Positions 40,107 to 49,018 are shown, numbered from the stretch's first letter. The stretch is DNA of 64,000 bases from Mesobacillus persicus (GCF_900109925.1 NZ_FOBW01000013.1:1-64000); one strand, 5' to 3'. The notes: generated by a model from the letters alone, not told the origin. Made by a program: numbers and translations.

Positions 40107-41425
40107 ATTATGAAAAAGTGAAAACAGGATTGCTAGTTTTTTTAATTGTTCTTAGTGGGGTACTAACTTGGAATATTTGGACCTTTCAACCAAGATATGA
40201 AGTAATGGAAAATGAAAAACCAGTGAATGTAGCTTTGGGATTGAAGCAAGAAGTGAAGAAAATTGTTCAGCCGGACCAAATTGTCTTTCATACGGCAGGA
40301 AAACACCTTGGTACGAATGATGATTCAGAAATTAATAAAATTGTTACGATGATAAGCCAATGGAAATATTACGATGTGATAAATGATTCTAACCGCAGCT
40401 TTGAAATAAACCAATCACTTACTAAGGGACGTTATACCGAACTGATTTTTCCAGATGAAGTCCCGATAGAGCTTTATAAAAAAGTCCTAAACTTTGAAGA
40501 CCAGGATCTACCTAAATTTGAGTTTGACCGAATTATAATTGATGAACTAGCAAATGAGGGAAAAGAGGGTTCCGTTTATTTTTATTCTACAAAAAACCAA
40601 CAAGCTTATTTAAGCCATGTAAGCTTGGCATCCATTAATGAATTTTCTGAGGAATATGAAGAGAGAGTTGAAGATTTTAAACCTTTTTTTTCACATGAGT
40701 TGGCCAATGGTACGATGATTTATTTGCCTGTGCAAGAGATGGAGATGTTAAATTACACCTATTATCGGAATCCAATAGAACCTGAGGAATTAAAGAAGGC
40801 CCTCTTTAGGGATCCAAGCTTTGTTCAAAGAAGTTTTGTCACTGATGGGGAAGAATACACAGATGAAGCGAGTAAAATGACGGTTAATAACAATACCAAT
40901 ATGATCACTTATGTTAATCCTTTTAGAGAAAGTGAGTCTGTTGTGGGTACGGAGAATATCATCCAAAAAGGAATCGAGTTTATTAATGGTCATAGTGGTT
41001 GGACGGATAATTATCGATATGCGTTTAAGGATGATTTTAATCAACAAGTGGTCTTCCGTATGTACAGTGATGAAGGGTATCCAATCTTTAATCAGGTTGG
41101 TTTATCTGAAATCTATCAAGAGTGGAGTCAATCAGAGATTAAACGATTCGTTCGGCCAAGCTTTCAGCTAGAGTTACCAATCAATCCAGAAATGAGATTA
41201 GTGACTATGCCTTCAGGGAACGAAATCATCGAGGTGTTAAATTCAAAAGAGGAGTTAGATAAAGAACTTCTTGAGGATGTATCGCTCGGGTATTATATGT
41301 TAAAAGATAGCCAAGATTCTTCTATTATTACCTTGAGACCAGGATGGTTTTATCAATACGATGGGATATGGTTTGAGCTGATTCTAAATGAGAGGGTGAT
41401 AATGAATGGATTGGAGTCGGATTAA
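40103..41425 (+). CDS. yycH: WalK regulator YycH
   Basis: YycH and YycI are membrane-anchored proteins that restrain WalK in B. subtilis (and activate it in Staphylococcus). The 440-aa protein has one N-terminal transmembrane helix (GLLVFLIVLSGVLTWNIW, about 8-26), and the rest lies outside the membrane. The ATG at 40103 overlaps the walK stop as ATGA; an ATG two codons earlier is also possible. It overlaps yycI by 20 bp. Confidence 0.93.
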   Translation: MNYEKVKTGLLVFLIVLSGVLTWNIWTFQPRYEVMENEKPVNVALGLKQEVKKIVQPDQIVFHTAGKHLGTNDDSEINKIVTMISQWKYYDVINDSNRSFEINQSLTKGRYTELIFPDEVPIELYKKVLNFEDQDLPKFEFDRIIIDELANEGKEGSVYFYSTKNQQAYLSHVSLASINEFSEEYEERVEDFKPFFSHELANGTMIYLPVQEMEMLNYTYYRNPIEPEELKKALFRDPSFVQRSFVTDGEEYTDEASKMTVNNNTNMITYVNPFRESESVVGTENIIQKGIEFINGHSGWTDNYRYAFKDDFNQQVVFRMYSDEGYPIFNQVGLSEIYQEWSQSEIKRFVRPSFQLELPINPEMRLVTMPSGNEIIEVLNSKEELDKELLEDVSLGYYMLKDSQDSSIITLRPGWFYQYDGIWFELILNERVIMNGLESD

Positions 41426-42206
41426 AACCATCTTTATCATCAGCTTCCTGCTCCTAGATATTTATCTCGTTTTTCAATTTATGAATACGCGTAGTGAAGC
41501 AAATTATGAAGTCATTGAAGAAGCCTCTATTGAAGAAAAGCTAAAGAATGATGATATAAAGTATAATAATGAGGCTTCACAACAACTAGAAAAAGAGAGA
41601 TATATTAGCGTGAAGCCTAAAGTTTTTACTCAAGCAGACTTATCGGCAAATCAAGCACTTAAGATTTCTAATAATATTGATGGAACGACGATTATTGGAC
41701 AGTTAGAAGAGCCTATTAAAATAGGAGCTGAGTTCAATCCGGATGAATTAATCCTCGCTGTAAAAGGGATCGTTCAATCAGGGGAAAAATACCGATTTTG
41801 GAAAAAGGACGATTTAGAAGGAACCATCACTTTTTATCAACTTTATGAAGGGAAAATGTTGTATAATAACTTGAATGGGAAGCTCACCTTTTATCTAAAT
41901 GATAAAAATGAAGTCGTCTCCTATGAACAGACCTATTCAGAAGAGATTGAAAAGCTATCAAATGAGCAAGAAATACTTACTAAGTTGGGGGCAATCGAAA
42001 CTCTTTATAAAAAGGGCTTATTAAAGCCGAAGAGCGAGATTACCAAGGTAGAGTTAGGATATTCTACACTAGTACAATTAGCAGCATCACAAGTATTAGC
42101 TCCGACTTGGAGAGTTGTTGTTAATGGGGAAGAAAATCTATTTGTCCATGCATTTGAAGGACAAGTTATTCAGTTCAATCAAGACGAAAATAATATAACG
42201 GAGTGA
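41406..42206 (+). CDS. yycI: WalK regulator YycI
   Basis: This 266-aa protein begins [20 protein letters not shown], the family's N-terminal anchor, with an extracytoplasmic domain after residue 28. It forms a complex with YycH and the WalK transmembrane helices. The start overlaps the yycH end by 20 bp. Confidence 0.95.
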   Translation: MDWSRIKTIFIISFLLLDIYLVFQFMNTRSEANYEVIEEASIEEKLKNDDIKYNNEASQQLEKERYISVKPKVFTQADLSANQALKISNNIDGTTIIGQLEEPIKIGAEFNPDELILAVKGIVQSGEKYRFWKKDDLEGTITFYQLYEGKMLYNNLNGKLTFYLNDKNEVVSYEQTYSEEIEKLSNEQEILTKLGAIETLYKKGLLKPKSEITKVELGYSTLVQLAASQVLAPTWRVVVNGEENLFVHAFEGQVIQFNQDENNITE

Positions 42207-42213
42207 AATAGAT

Positions 42214-43008
42214 ATGACTTTGCATTTTAGTGTTCTCGCAAGCGGGAGTACGGGAAATGCGATCTATGTGGAGACGGAGGACCAGAGATTCTTGGTGGAT
42301 GCTGGGTTAAGCGGCAAGCAAATGGACGCTTTATTCACGCAAGTTGGCCGTGATATGAAGAACCTCTCAGGTTTACTAGTTACGCATGAACACAGCGATC
42401 ATATTAAAGGAATAGGGATCGTTGCCCGTAAATATAAGTTACCAATCTATGCGAATGAAAAGACATGGAAAGCGATGGATGGGTTAATTGGGGAAGTACC
42501 ACTTGAACAGAAGTTCACGTTTGATATGGAAACGGTCAAAAGCTTTGGTTCTCTAGATATTGAATCATTTGGGGTTTCACATGATGCAGCCGAACCAATG
42601 TTTTATGTTTTTCACCATGAAGGGAAAAAGCTAGCTCTTATTACCGATACAGGTTATGTAAGTGACCGGATGAAGGGGATCATCTCAAATGCGGATGTTT
42701 ATGTATTTGAGAGCAATCATGATGTCCAAATGTTAAGAATGGGCCGTTATCCCTGGAATATTAAGCGACGGATTCTAGGTGATTATGGGCATGTGTCAAA
42801 TGAAGATGCAGCCATCGCCATGAGTGAAGTCGTTGGTGATAAAACCAAACAGATCTATTTAGCTCATCTTAGTGCTGATAATAATATGAAGGACCTTGCG
42901 AAAATGTCTGTATCTCAGACACTTGAGGGACGAGGGATCCGAACAGGTGAACAATTTGAACTCTTCGATACTGATCCGAAAAAACCAACGGCTTTAACAG
43001 CTGTTTAG
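42214..43008 (+). CDS. walJ: Metallo-beta-lactamase fold hydrolase WalJ (YycJ)
   Basis: This 264-aa protein has the metal-binding motif THEHSDH (residues 57-63) and later ligands in TDTGYV and GHVSNED. WalJ has 5'-3' exonuclease features and is conserved in the wal operon, where it is tied to cell division and replication coordination. It follows yycI after 7 bp. Confidence 0.96.
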   Translation: MTLHFSVLASGSTGNAIYVETEDQRFLVDAGLSGKQMDALFTQVGRDMKNLSGLLVTHEHSDHIKGIGIVARKYKLPIYANEKTWKAMDGLIGEVPLEQKFTFDMETVKSFGSLDIESFGVSHDAAEPMFYVFHHEGKKLALITDTGYVSDRMKGIISNADVYVFESNHDVQMLRMGRYPWNIKRRILGDYGHVSNEDAAIAMSEVVGDKTKQIYLAHLSADNNMKDLAKMSVSQTLEGRGIRTGEQFELFDTDPKKPTALTAV

Positions 43009-43346
43009 AATTGGCAGCTGTGAATAGAAACTGGTGGAATGTGGTCAGAAATGGCGTTCATTCCTTTTTTTTAGGCTATGTTAAAGGACATTGGTGATGT
43101 TGCTCACCGTTGGTTAGAGTATCTGGAGTGGAAACCATCATGCTAGTTTAAGAGAGCTTTCTTAAGGGTAGTAAAATGAACACCAACTTAATTCTAGTAT
43201 GAAAAAACCACGTTACACTGTGATGAGGCTTTTTGTTACGCAATTTGACGAAACCTAAAAATTAAAATTAACGTAATCTCAGGTTATAATGGTTATAGGA
43301 AAATAATGAATTTTATCTTCATACGCTTTGTGAAAGGAAGGATATC
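43009..43346. other. Intergenic region walJ-htrC with short family A repeat copy
   Basis: At 43109-43139 GTTGGTTAGAGTATCTGGAGTGG and AACCATC form a decayed end-to-end copy of the family A element, with GCTATGTTAAAGG on the left resembling its outer flank. An imperfect hairpin lies around 43015-43040. No gene is visible; the promoter of htrC should lie in the last 150 bp, but I see no clear hexamers. Confidence 0.5.
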
Positions 43347-44573
43347 ATGGGCTATTATGATGAAGACCAACAAACTCGCTATCAGCAGCAAAAACGAGGG
43401 AAAGGCGGCTCTCTTTTCTCAAGTCTAGCTGGGGCCGTAATAGGTGGGCTAATTGTTATATTTAGTGTACCAACTCTTGCAGAGTTTGGAGCGCTTCCTT
43501 ATGACGTAGCGCCTAAAAATGCCGTTGAACATGTAGTAGAAAGTGATGAAAATAAAAATGTGTCAGTTAATGTTTTAACAGGAATCACGGAAGCGGTTGA
43601 AAAAACAGGCGAAGCAGTGGTTGGCATTACAAATATTCAGTCTGGACGAAGTGGGTTCTGGTTTGAAACCAGTCAAAATCAAGAAGCTGGTACGGGCTCT
43701 GGCGTCATCTACAAGGTAAGTGGTGACAAAGCTTATATTGTTTCTAATTATCATGTGGTTGAAGGGGCATCCGAGCTTGAAGTAACCTTTAGTGACGGAA
43801 AAAAAGTACCAGCAACCCTTGTAGGCGGAGACCAATGGACAGATTTAGCAGTCTTAGAGATTGAATCTGAACAGGTAAAAACAGTAGCAGAGTTCGGTGA
43901 CTCCGATCAGTTGCAAATCGGTGAACCAGCAATTGCGATTGGAAATCCCCTAGGGTTAACATTCTCCGGGTCTGTAACACAAGGAATTATCTCTGGCCTG
44001 GAACGTGCTATACCAGTTGATATTAATCAGGACGGGGTACCAGATTGGCAGGCGGAGGTCCTTCAGACGGATGCAGCCATTAATCCAGGAAACAGTGGTG
44101 GAGCTTTAGTTAATATTGATGGACAGGTGATTGGGATCAATTCAATGAAAATTGCCCAATCTTCAGTTGAAGGAATTGGCTTAGCGATTCCAATTAACTA
44201 TGCTGTACCGGTTATTGAGGACTTGGAGCAATATGGAGAAGTCAAGCGACCATATATGGGGGTTAGCTTGAGTTCCGTTAACGAAATCCCTGTACGTTAT
44301 CAACAGTCTACTTTGAAACTACCTGAGGATATTAATTTTGGTGTGGCAATATTAGAAATCGTTCCAAACTCACCAGCAGCAGAAGCAGGATTAAAGGAAT
44401 ATGATGTAGTTGTTGAAATGGATGGAGTTCAAATTAAGGATGCCGTAGACTTACGCAAGCATTTATATAATGAAAAAGATGCTGGCCAGGAGTTAAAAGT
44501 TAAGTTCTATCGTGATGGCAAGCTTCAGGAAACGACTTTGATGCTTGTGGAGGAAAATTTGGAAGTGAATTAA
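43347..44573 (+). CDS. htrC: Membrane-anchored HtrA-family serine protease
   Basis: A 408-aa DegP/HtrA-like quality-control protease (YyxA in B. subtilis). A single transmembrane helix (about 23-47) follows a short cytoplasmic tail, so the protease is outside. The catalytic triad is His136 (SNYHVVEG), Asp166 (WTDLAVL) and Ser250 (NPGNSGGALV). A PDZ domain fills about 300-400 (VPNSPAAEAGLKEYDVV). It closes the wal cluster, 338 bp after walJ. Confidence 0.96.
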   Translation: MGYYDEDQQTRYQQQKRGKGGSLFSSLAGAVIGGLIVIFSVPTLAEFGALPYDVAPKNAVEHVVESDENKNVSVNVLTGITEAVEKTGEAVVGITNIQSGRSGFWFETSQNQEAGTGSGVIYKVSGDKAYIVSNYHVVEGASELEVTFSDGKKVPATLVGGDQWTDLAVLEIESEQVKTVAEFGDSDQLQIGEPAIAIGNPLGLTFSGSVTQGIISGLERAIPVDINQDGVPDWQAEVLQTDAAINPGNSGGALVNIDGQVIGINSMKIAQSSVEGIGLAIPINYAVPVIEDLEQYGEVKRPYMGVSLSSVNEIPVRYQQSTLKLPEDINFGVAILEIVPNSPAAEAGLKEYDVVVEMDGVQIKDAVDLRKHLYNEKDAGQELKVKFYRDGKLQETTLMLVEENLEVN

Positions 44574-44589
44574 ACAGGAATCAGTATTT

Positions 44590-44620
44590 GACAGTGGGCT
44601 ATTTGCTTACTGTCTTTTTT
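44590..44620 (+). terminator. Terminator of htrC
   Basis: GACAGT and ACTGTC form a 6-bp stem with a longer loop, followed by six T residues. A right-hand half of the family A repeat (GCCTGGAGCG...AATCAAC, 44680-44698) lies between here and the next gene. Confidence 0.65.
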
Positions 44621-44740
44621 ATGTCGTTCTGTTAAAAGGGATTATTGGATGGACTCATTGAAGTTAAAGGGATACTAATGCCTGGAGCGTAAATCAACAC
44701 ATAATAAAAATAAAATCTTTCATTGTATGCTAAAATGGTC

Positions 44741-45009
44741 TGTGGATAAATTAATAAGGAAAGAAAATGGTCAGATGAATGGAGATGAAAGTGTGATTTA
44801 TTGCTGTACAGAACATGTAGATATGGCATTAGATGATGTTGTGGATGAACATGAGGTAGCTCCAAAGCTTGAGAAGTTAGAAAGTGTGGAAAACTCAAGC
44901 GGAACCTGTGGATACTGTGGAAAACCTGCTGTATATATGGTAGGGAACGAATGATCTGCCTACTAAATACAGTTAATGCTGTTGATATGTGGATAACTTC
45001 TGTGGATAT
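44741..45009. other. Group of DnaA-box-like sites next to rlmH
   Basis: TGTGGATAA at 44741-44749 and 44988-44996 are perfect boxes; TGTGGATAC at 44907-44915 and TGTGGATAT at 45001-45009 have one change. All four are in the same orientation. Two flank the start region of rlmH. Confidence 0.55.
44793..44954 (+). CDS. Small CxxH/CxxC protein
   Basis: This 53-aa protein, read from the GTG at 44793 (GGAG 8 nt upstream), has CTEH (Cys5-His8) near the N-terminus and CGYC (Cys39-Cys42) near the end, giving a possible zinc site. Proteins of this form are found next to rlmH in many Bacilli. The open frame extends upstream to 44727 without support. Function unknown. Confidence 0.82.
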   Translation: MIYCCTEHVDMALDDVVDEHEVAPKLEKLESVENSSGTCGYCGKPAVYMVGNE

Positions 45010-45045
45010 GTTGTTTGTAAACTGTTTGTAAAGTGGGGATGGCCT

Positions 45046-45525
45046 GTGCATATCTCAATTGTGACGGTTGGGAAATTAAAAGAAAAGTACTTGAAACTAG
45101 GGATAGAGGAATATGTAAAACGACTAAATAGCTATGCGAAAATTGATTTAATTGAGGTAGCAGACGAAAAAGCACCCGAAGAATTAAGCGAAATAGAAAT
45201 GGAGCAAGTGAAGCAAAAAGAAGGCGAGCGCATATTAGCAAAAATCAACCAGGATACATATGTGATTGCTCTTGCAATTAATGGGAGATTGAAATCATCA
45301 GAAGAACTCGCTGAGACCCTCGATAAATTGGCCACCTACGGGAAGAGCAAGGTGGCCTTTATTATCGGTGGATCGCTTGGGTTAAGTAATGATGTATTAA
45401 AGCGGGCGGATGAGCAGTTGAGTTTTTCAAAGATGACCTTTCCACATCAACTGATGAAGTTGATTCTTGTAGAGCAAGTTTATCGAGCTTTTCGGATTAA
45501 CCGTGGTGAACCGTATCATAAGTAA
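45046..45525 (+). CDS. rlmH: 23S rRNA (pseudouridine-1915-N3) methyltransferase RlmH
   Basis: RlmH (YydA; orfX in Staphylococcus) is a SPOUT-class methyltransferase acting on helix 69 of 23S rRNA. I start at the GTG at 45046, after GGGG; this gives 159 aa, the same as B. subtilis, and the usual [17 protein letters not shown] start. The SAM-binding knot is at [15 protein letters not shown], and the protein ends [10 protein letters not shown]. These last codons form the sequence that is repeated three times downstream (see the att-like sites). Confidence 0.97.
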   Translation: MHISIVTVGKLKEKYLKLGIEEYVKRLNSYAKIDLIEVADEKAPEELSEIEMEQVKQKEGERILAKINQDTYVIALAINGRLKSSEELAETLDKLATYGKSKVAFIIGGSLGLSNDVLKRADEQLSFSKMTFPHQLMKLILVEQVYRAFRINRGEPYHK

Positions 45526-45527
45526 AT
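45508..45527 (+). other. att-like site 1 (native rlmH 3' end)
   Basis: GAACCGTATCATAAGTAAAT encodes Glu-Pro-Tyr-His-Lys-stop of rlmH plus 5 bp with the following TGAGGTTTT. In staphylococci the corresponding sequence is the SCC attachment site. Confidence 0.7.
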
Positions 45528-45578
45528 GAGGTTTTTTAGTAGTTGTTTTATAACCATATCTTTCCGTTTTGTCTTCTG

Positions 45579-45605
45579 AACTTGATATAATGTATATATC
45601 AAGTT
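45579..45605. promoter_or_regulatory. Palindromic operator overlapping the promoter of the AlbA_2 regulator gene
   Basis: AACTTGATATA (45579-45589) and TATATCAAGTT (45595-45605) are perfect 11-bp inverted arms separated by 5 bp. A consensus -10 TATAAT (45586-45591) lies within it, and the ribosome-binding site follows immediately. Binding here would block transcription or translation of the next gene, so autoregulation is likely. Confidence 0.7.
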
Positions 45606-45619
45606 AGGAGGTGTATTTT

Positions 45620-47260
45620 ATGGACATTAAAGAGGTAATTAAACAGGGTGAAACTAAGTATGTAGAGTTTAAAAGTTGGGTGAAAGCAAACAAAAAAGAA
45701 CTCATGAATATCTTAACAAATGAGGCTGTCGGATTTGCTAATTCAGATGGTGGTATTATTTTAGTCGGAGTTGAAGATGATGGGGAAATTACCGGATGTG
45801 ATGACTATGATGAACAGGGTATCATTGAGAGCATTTATGATAAGACGATACCGAAGCTGTTTACTGATATTGATGTAATAAAGATTGCTAATAAAGATAT
45901 CATAAAAATATCCATTCAAAAATCACATGAAATTGTAGCTACTTCAAAAGGCGTTGTATTTAAAAGATTAGGGAAAAATACAAAGCCATTTTATCCATCA
46001 GAATACACCTCAAATAGTATAAAAGGATTTAAAGGAGACTACTCCGCAAAAATTATCGAACCTGCTACCAATGATGATATAGATTTTACTGAAGTAGAGC
46101 GCTTAAAGTTAAAAATACAATCTCGTGATAAAGATTCTACTTTATACCAATCAGACAATATCACTTTCTTAAAGGACTTACGATTGATAGATATTATTGG
46201 TGATGAAATTCAGTTAACAGTGGCAGGTTTATTATTTGTTGGAACTAAAGAGGCAATTACTAGGTATTTACCACAATCTGAGATAATTATTCTTACATAT
46301 AATGAAGGGCAAACTGAATACCATAAGCGTTTAGAGCTCAAAGTTCCATTAGTCCAGGCAGTAGATAGGATTCAACAATTTTTTGAAGATAGAAATGGAA
46401 TACAGAACATTCAAATGGGACTATTCAAATTGGAAATTCAAGATTATCCTATTAATGTTTTCCAAGAAGCTCTTTTAAATGCAATTTCACATCGTGATTA
46501 TGAGAGCACTTCTTCAATATTTGTTAAGTTTTATCCGAATGAAATAATTATTGAAAATCCTGGCTCGTTCCCGTCTGGGGTAGATAGTACAAATATTATT
46601 ACACATCCTTCTTCACCGAGAAATAAGTTAATTGCTGAAACGCTCCAAAAACTGAGATACGTTCAACGTTCCGGACAAGGAGTAGATATCATATTTAAAG
46701 ATATGCTGTCTTTAGGAAAGTCAGCTCCAGAATATAATTTATATTCTGAGGCAGTAAGTTTGACTTTAAGAAGCAGTTTAGAGGACATAGAATTTCTAAA
46801 GTTTATTACTAAAGAAGAAGAAACTAACGGTGAGTTTTCAGTTTCGGAAATCTGTATATTAAAATACATTAAATCTAATAAAACCATTACTCTAGGCAAG
46901 GCTGCCGAGGTGGCTCAAATAACAACTCAATCAGCAGCAAATGTGTTAAACAAACTTTGTAAAAAGAGAAATATTCTACAAAGGGAAGCAAGAAATAAAT
47001 ATATGTTTACCCATCGAGTATACGAAAGTTTTAATGCCAATATTGAATATACAAAAGATAAAGACTTTGATGAAATTCAAGCTAACGTAATGATTTTGGA
47101 CTACTTATCTAAAAACGAATATATAACCCGTAAAGAAGTTGAGAGGCTTTGTGGATTTTCACCAGCTACAAGTAAAAGAATACTAAAGGATTTAAGGGAA
47201 CAGGAAAGAATAATTTTAGAAGGTCAAAATAAATCCAGTAAATATAAATTAAAAAAATGA
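45620..47260 (+). CDS. AlbA_2 / ATPase-domain regulator (COG2865 type)
   Basis: A 546-aa protein with an N-terminal Schlafen-type AlbA_2 DNA-binding domain (about 1-130; YVEFKSWVKAN, GFANSDGGIILVGVEDDG), a GHKL-like ATP-binding domain (about 200-390; ALLNAISHRDY, IIENPGSFPSGV, RSGQGVDIIF), and two winged-helix segments (about 405-470 and 490-546; KRILKDLREQERI). Such proteins are annotated as ATP-binding transcriptional regulators or RecG-like; biochemical roles are poorly known and some sit in defence islands. The ATG at 45620 has GGAGG 8 nt upstream. Cargo of segment 1, with its own palindromic operator. Confidence 0.85.
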   Translation: MDIKEVIKQGETKYVEFKSWVKANKKELMNILTNEAVGFANSDGGIILVGVEDDGEITGCDDYDEQGIIESIYDKTIPKLFTDIDVIKIANKDIIKISIQKSHEIVATSKGVVFKRLGKNTKPFYPSEYTSNSIKGFKGDYSAKIIEPATNDDIDFTEVERLKLKIQSRDKDSTLYQSDNITFLKDLRLIDIIGDEIQLTVAGLLFVGTKEAITRYLPQSEIIILTYNEGQTEYHKRLELKVPLVQAVDRIQQFFEDRNGIQNIQMGLFKLEIQDYPINVFQEALLNAISHRDYESTSSIFVKFYPNEIIIENPGSFPSGVDSTNIITHPSSPRNKLIAETLQKLRYVQRSGQGVDIIFKDMLSLGKSAPEYNLYSEAVSLTLRSSLEDIEFLKFITKEEETNGEFSVSEICILKYIKSNKTITLGKAAEVAQITTQSAANVLNKLCKKRNILQREARNKYMFTHRVYESFNANIEYTKDKDFDEIQANVMILDYLSKNEYITRKEVERLCGFSPATSKRILKDLREQERIILEGQNKSSKYKLKK

Positions 47261-47301
47261 GCCGCAAATGAGCCGCAAATGAGCCGCAAATGAGCCGCAA
47301 A
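47258..47301. repeat. Four tandem 11-bp repeats at the stop codon of the AlbA_2 gene
   Basis: TGAGCCGCAAA is present four times in a row, starting with the stop codon TGA itself, followed by a fifth TGA. The repeat brings a stop codon in each unit. Variable copy number by slippage is expected. Confidence 0.92.
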
Positions 47302-47345
47302 TGACTAAATAAAAGATGGAAAACCTCATTTAGACATGTCACGGT

Positions 47346-47365
47346 GAACCTTACCATAAGTAAGT
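47346..47365 (+). other. att-like site 2
   Basis: GAACCTTACCATAAGTAAGT matches 17 of 20 bases of the rlmH end, and is followed by GAGGTTTTT as at site 1. In the rlmH reading frame it would still encode Gly-Glu-Pro-Tyr-His-Lys-stop: both changes before the stop codon are synonymous. AAAACCTCATTTA, the inverse of the site 1 flank, lies just before it at 47320-47332. Confidence 0.7.
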
Positions 47366-47389
47366 GAGGTTTTTAAATAAGGAAAAGGA

Positions 47390-47430
47390 GGTTTGAGCCT
47401 AACACATATATGTTCGGTTCAAGCCTTTTA
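47390..47430 (+). terminator. Hairpin downstream of att-like site 2
   Basis: GGTTTGAGCC (47390-47399) pairs with GGTTCAAGCC (47416-47425), including two G-T pairs, followed by TTTTATTATTT. The rest of the gap to 47588 is AT-rich with nothing else visible. Confidence 0.6.
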
Positions 47431-47588
47431 TTATTTCAAAAAGAATAAAAGTTTAAATTATATAGTGAATAACTTCAGAATGTAGACATGTAAATTAAAA
47501 AATATAGTTTTTTTAAGTTTTAAATCATCTTGTTTGACTATATAATTTAAAAAAAGGCAATAATTTAAATTAAGGTAGGTGATCTGGT

Positions 47589-48821
47589 ATGGAATATGAG
47601 AAATTATCTAAGGTTTTTTATAAAAAGGGAAAAGAATATTATGAAAATGAAATTGAGAAAAGAAAAAGTAGTTACGGTAGTTATTTAACAAACTTAACTA
47701 TTAGAAGTTTTAGAAAAGGACAAATAATTAATGAATCCTACCAATTATTTTATGTGAATACTCATCAATTGATGTCTCTAAATAACAAAGTGTTAATCAA
47801 TAGTTCAAAGATATCTTCACTTATTAGTAGGCTCCCCAAGTTCGTGGTAGAGCCATATTTCCATAAACTAATTGTGAACGAAGCACAAAGTAATAATGAA
47901 ATAGAAGGTATACGTAGTACTAAAAAGGAATTAAAAGAAGTATTGGGAGATGTAATGAAATCTGAAAAAAAACAAAAACGTTTTAAAGGATTAATGAAGA
48001 CATATTTGTTTATTGATCAAATTAAACCTTTTACGGAAATATCAGATTTCAGAAAGCTATTTGATGATTTAGTCTCAGATGAGATAGATAGGGAAGATGC
48101 GCCTGACGGTGAATTATTTAGAAAAGGTTATGTAGAGATAAATGATGGATCAAATACAACTCATATAGGCGTAAGTTCCGAAGTGAAAATTATTGAATCA
48201 CTAAACGCATTAGTCAACTTTCTCGATGATGAAGAGCATTCAGAATTGTACCGCTATATGGTGGCACATTACTATTATGAATACATACATCCTTTCTATG
48301 ATGGAAACGGTAGAACAGGGCGTTTATTAGTTTGTAGTTATTTATCTAGATATTTAGAGAGATATTCTTCAATTACTTTTTCTTATGCAGTGAATAAGAA
48401 CAAATCAAAGTATTATAAAGCTCTTGAAGAAATACCTACTCCTTTAAATAAAGGAGAAGTGACCTTTTATTTGATGGATATGCTAGAATTGCTTTTGTCA
48501 GGGCAAGAAGGGATTATTGAAGATTTAGAAATAAATTTGTCCAAAATAGAACGAATTAAAGAATCTTTTAAAAGTGAAATCTGGCATGAACGAATGGAAG
48601 AATCCGATTTATTAAGGATAATGACATATTTAAGTGTATTTGTTAATGAAGAAATCAATTTTTCTGTAATTAGGTTGATGGAACTTTCTAATAAGTCAAG
48701 ATATAAAGTAAATCATATAATGAGTAAATTAGAAGATGATGGCTATGTTAATTTGGTAAGCCAAAGACCGAAGGAATATAAAGTATCTGATGAATTTTTA
48801 GAAAACATCTTAATTTCTTAA
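47589..48821 (+). CDS. Fic domain protein (class with N-terminal inhibitory helix)
   Basis: Fic enzymes transfer AMP or other nucleotide parts to target proteins. The 410-aa protein has the complete active site HPFYDGNGRTGR with catalytic His234. The N-terminal region has NNEIEGIRSTKKEL, resembling the inhibition motif (S/T)xxxE(G/N) but with Asn at the first position. A winged-helix segment is at the C-terminus (about 345-410, NKSRYKVNHIMSKLEDDGYV). Such chromosomal Fic proteins act in toxin-antitoxin or regulatory roles. It is the only gene of segment 2; no separate antitoxin gene is visible. Confidence 0.88.
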   Translation: MEYEKLSKVFYKKGKEYYENEIEKRKSSYGSYLTNLTIRSFRKGQIINESYQLFYVNTHQLMSLNNKVLINSSKISSLISRLPKFVVEPYFHKLIVNEAQSNNEIEGIRSTKKELKEVLGDVMKSEKKQKRFKGLMKTYLFIDQIKPFTEISDFRKLFDDLVSDEIDREDAPDGELFRKGYVEINDGSNTTHIGVSSEVKIIESLNALVNFLDDEEHSELYRYMVAHYYYEYIHPFYDGNGRTGRLLVCSYLSRYLERYSSITFSYAVNKNKSKYYKALEEIPTPLNKGEVTFYLMDMLELLLSGQEGIIEDLEINLSKIERIKESFKSEIWHERMEESDLLRIMTYLSVFVNEEINFSVIRLMELSNKSRYKVNHIMSKLEDDGYVNLVSQRPKEYKVSDEFLENILIS

Positions 48822-48998
48822 AATCATTAATAGACAGTTGAGGGTAAAACTTTTTACTTGGCTTGCTTAAATTTAGCAGATTAGATGGAAAAAAAACTAC
48901 GAAAGAATAAATGCAGTTTTTGAATTTTAAGCATTAAGCATTAAACATTAAGCATTAAGCATTAAAACTAGAAAACCCTCATTTAGATTCACAAGGCT
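48822..48998. other. Right end of segment 2: tandem 7-bp repeats and inverted flank
   Basis: TAAGCAT is repeated in tandem at 48928-48962 (five units, the third TAAACAT). Then follows AAAACCCTCATTTA (48972-48985), the same inverted flank as at site 2 with one extra C, leading into att-like site 3. No gene is visible. Confidence 0.75.
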
Positions 48999-49018
48999 GA
49001 ACCGTATCATAAGTAAAT
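48999..49018 (+). other. att-like site 3 (identical to rlmH end)
   Basis: GAACCGTATCATAAGTAAAT is identical over 20 bp to 45508-45527. The following bases (CAGATTTAG) differ from the GAGGTTTT at sites 1 and 2. Confidence 0.75.

Noticed and set aside
43239-43346. A regulated promoter for htrC
   Set aside because: I could not find a -35/-10 pair with acceptable spacing, so none is listed.
44632-45051. 139-codon minus-strand frame opposite the CxxH gene and rlmH leader
   Set aside because: Antisense to better-supported genes, with His/Leu/Ser-rich shadow composition.
48928-48962. Iteron array of a plasmid-type origin
   Set aside because: 7-bp units are too short for iterons and no replication initiator gene is nearby.
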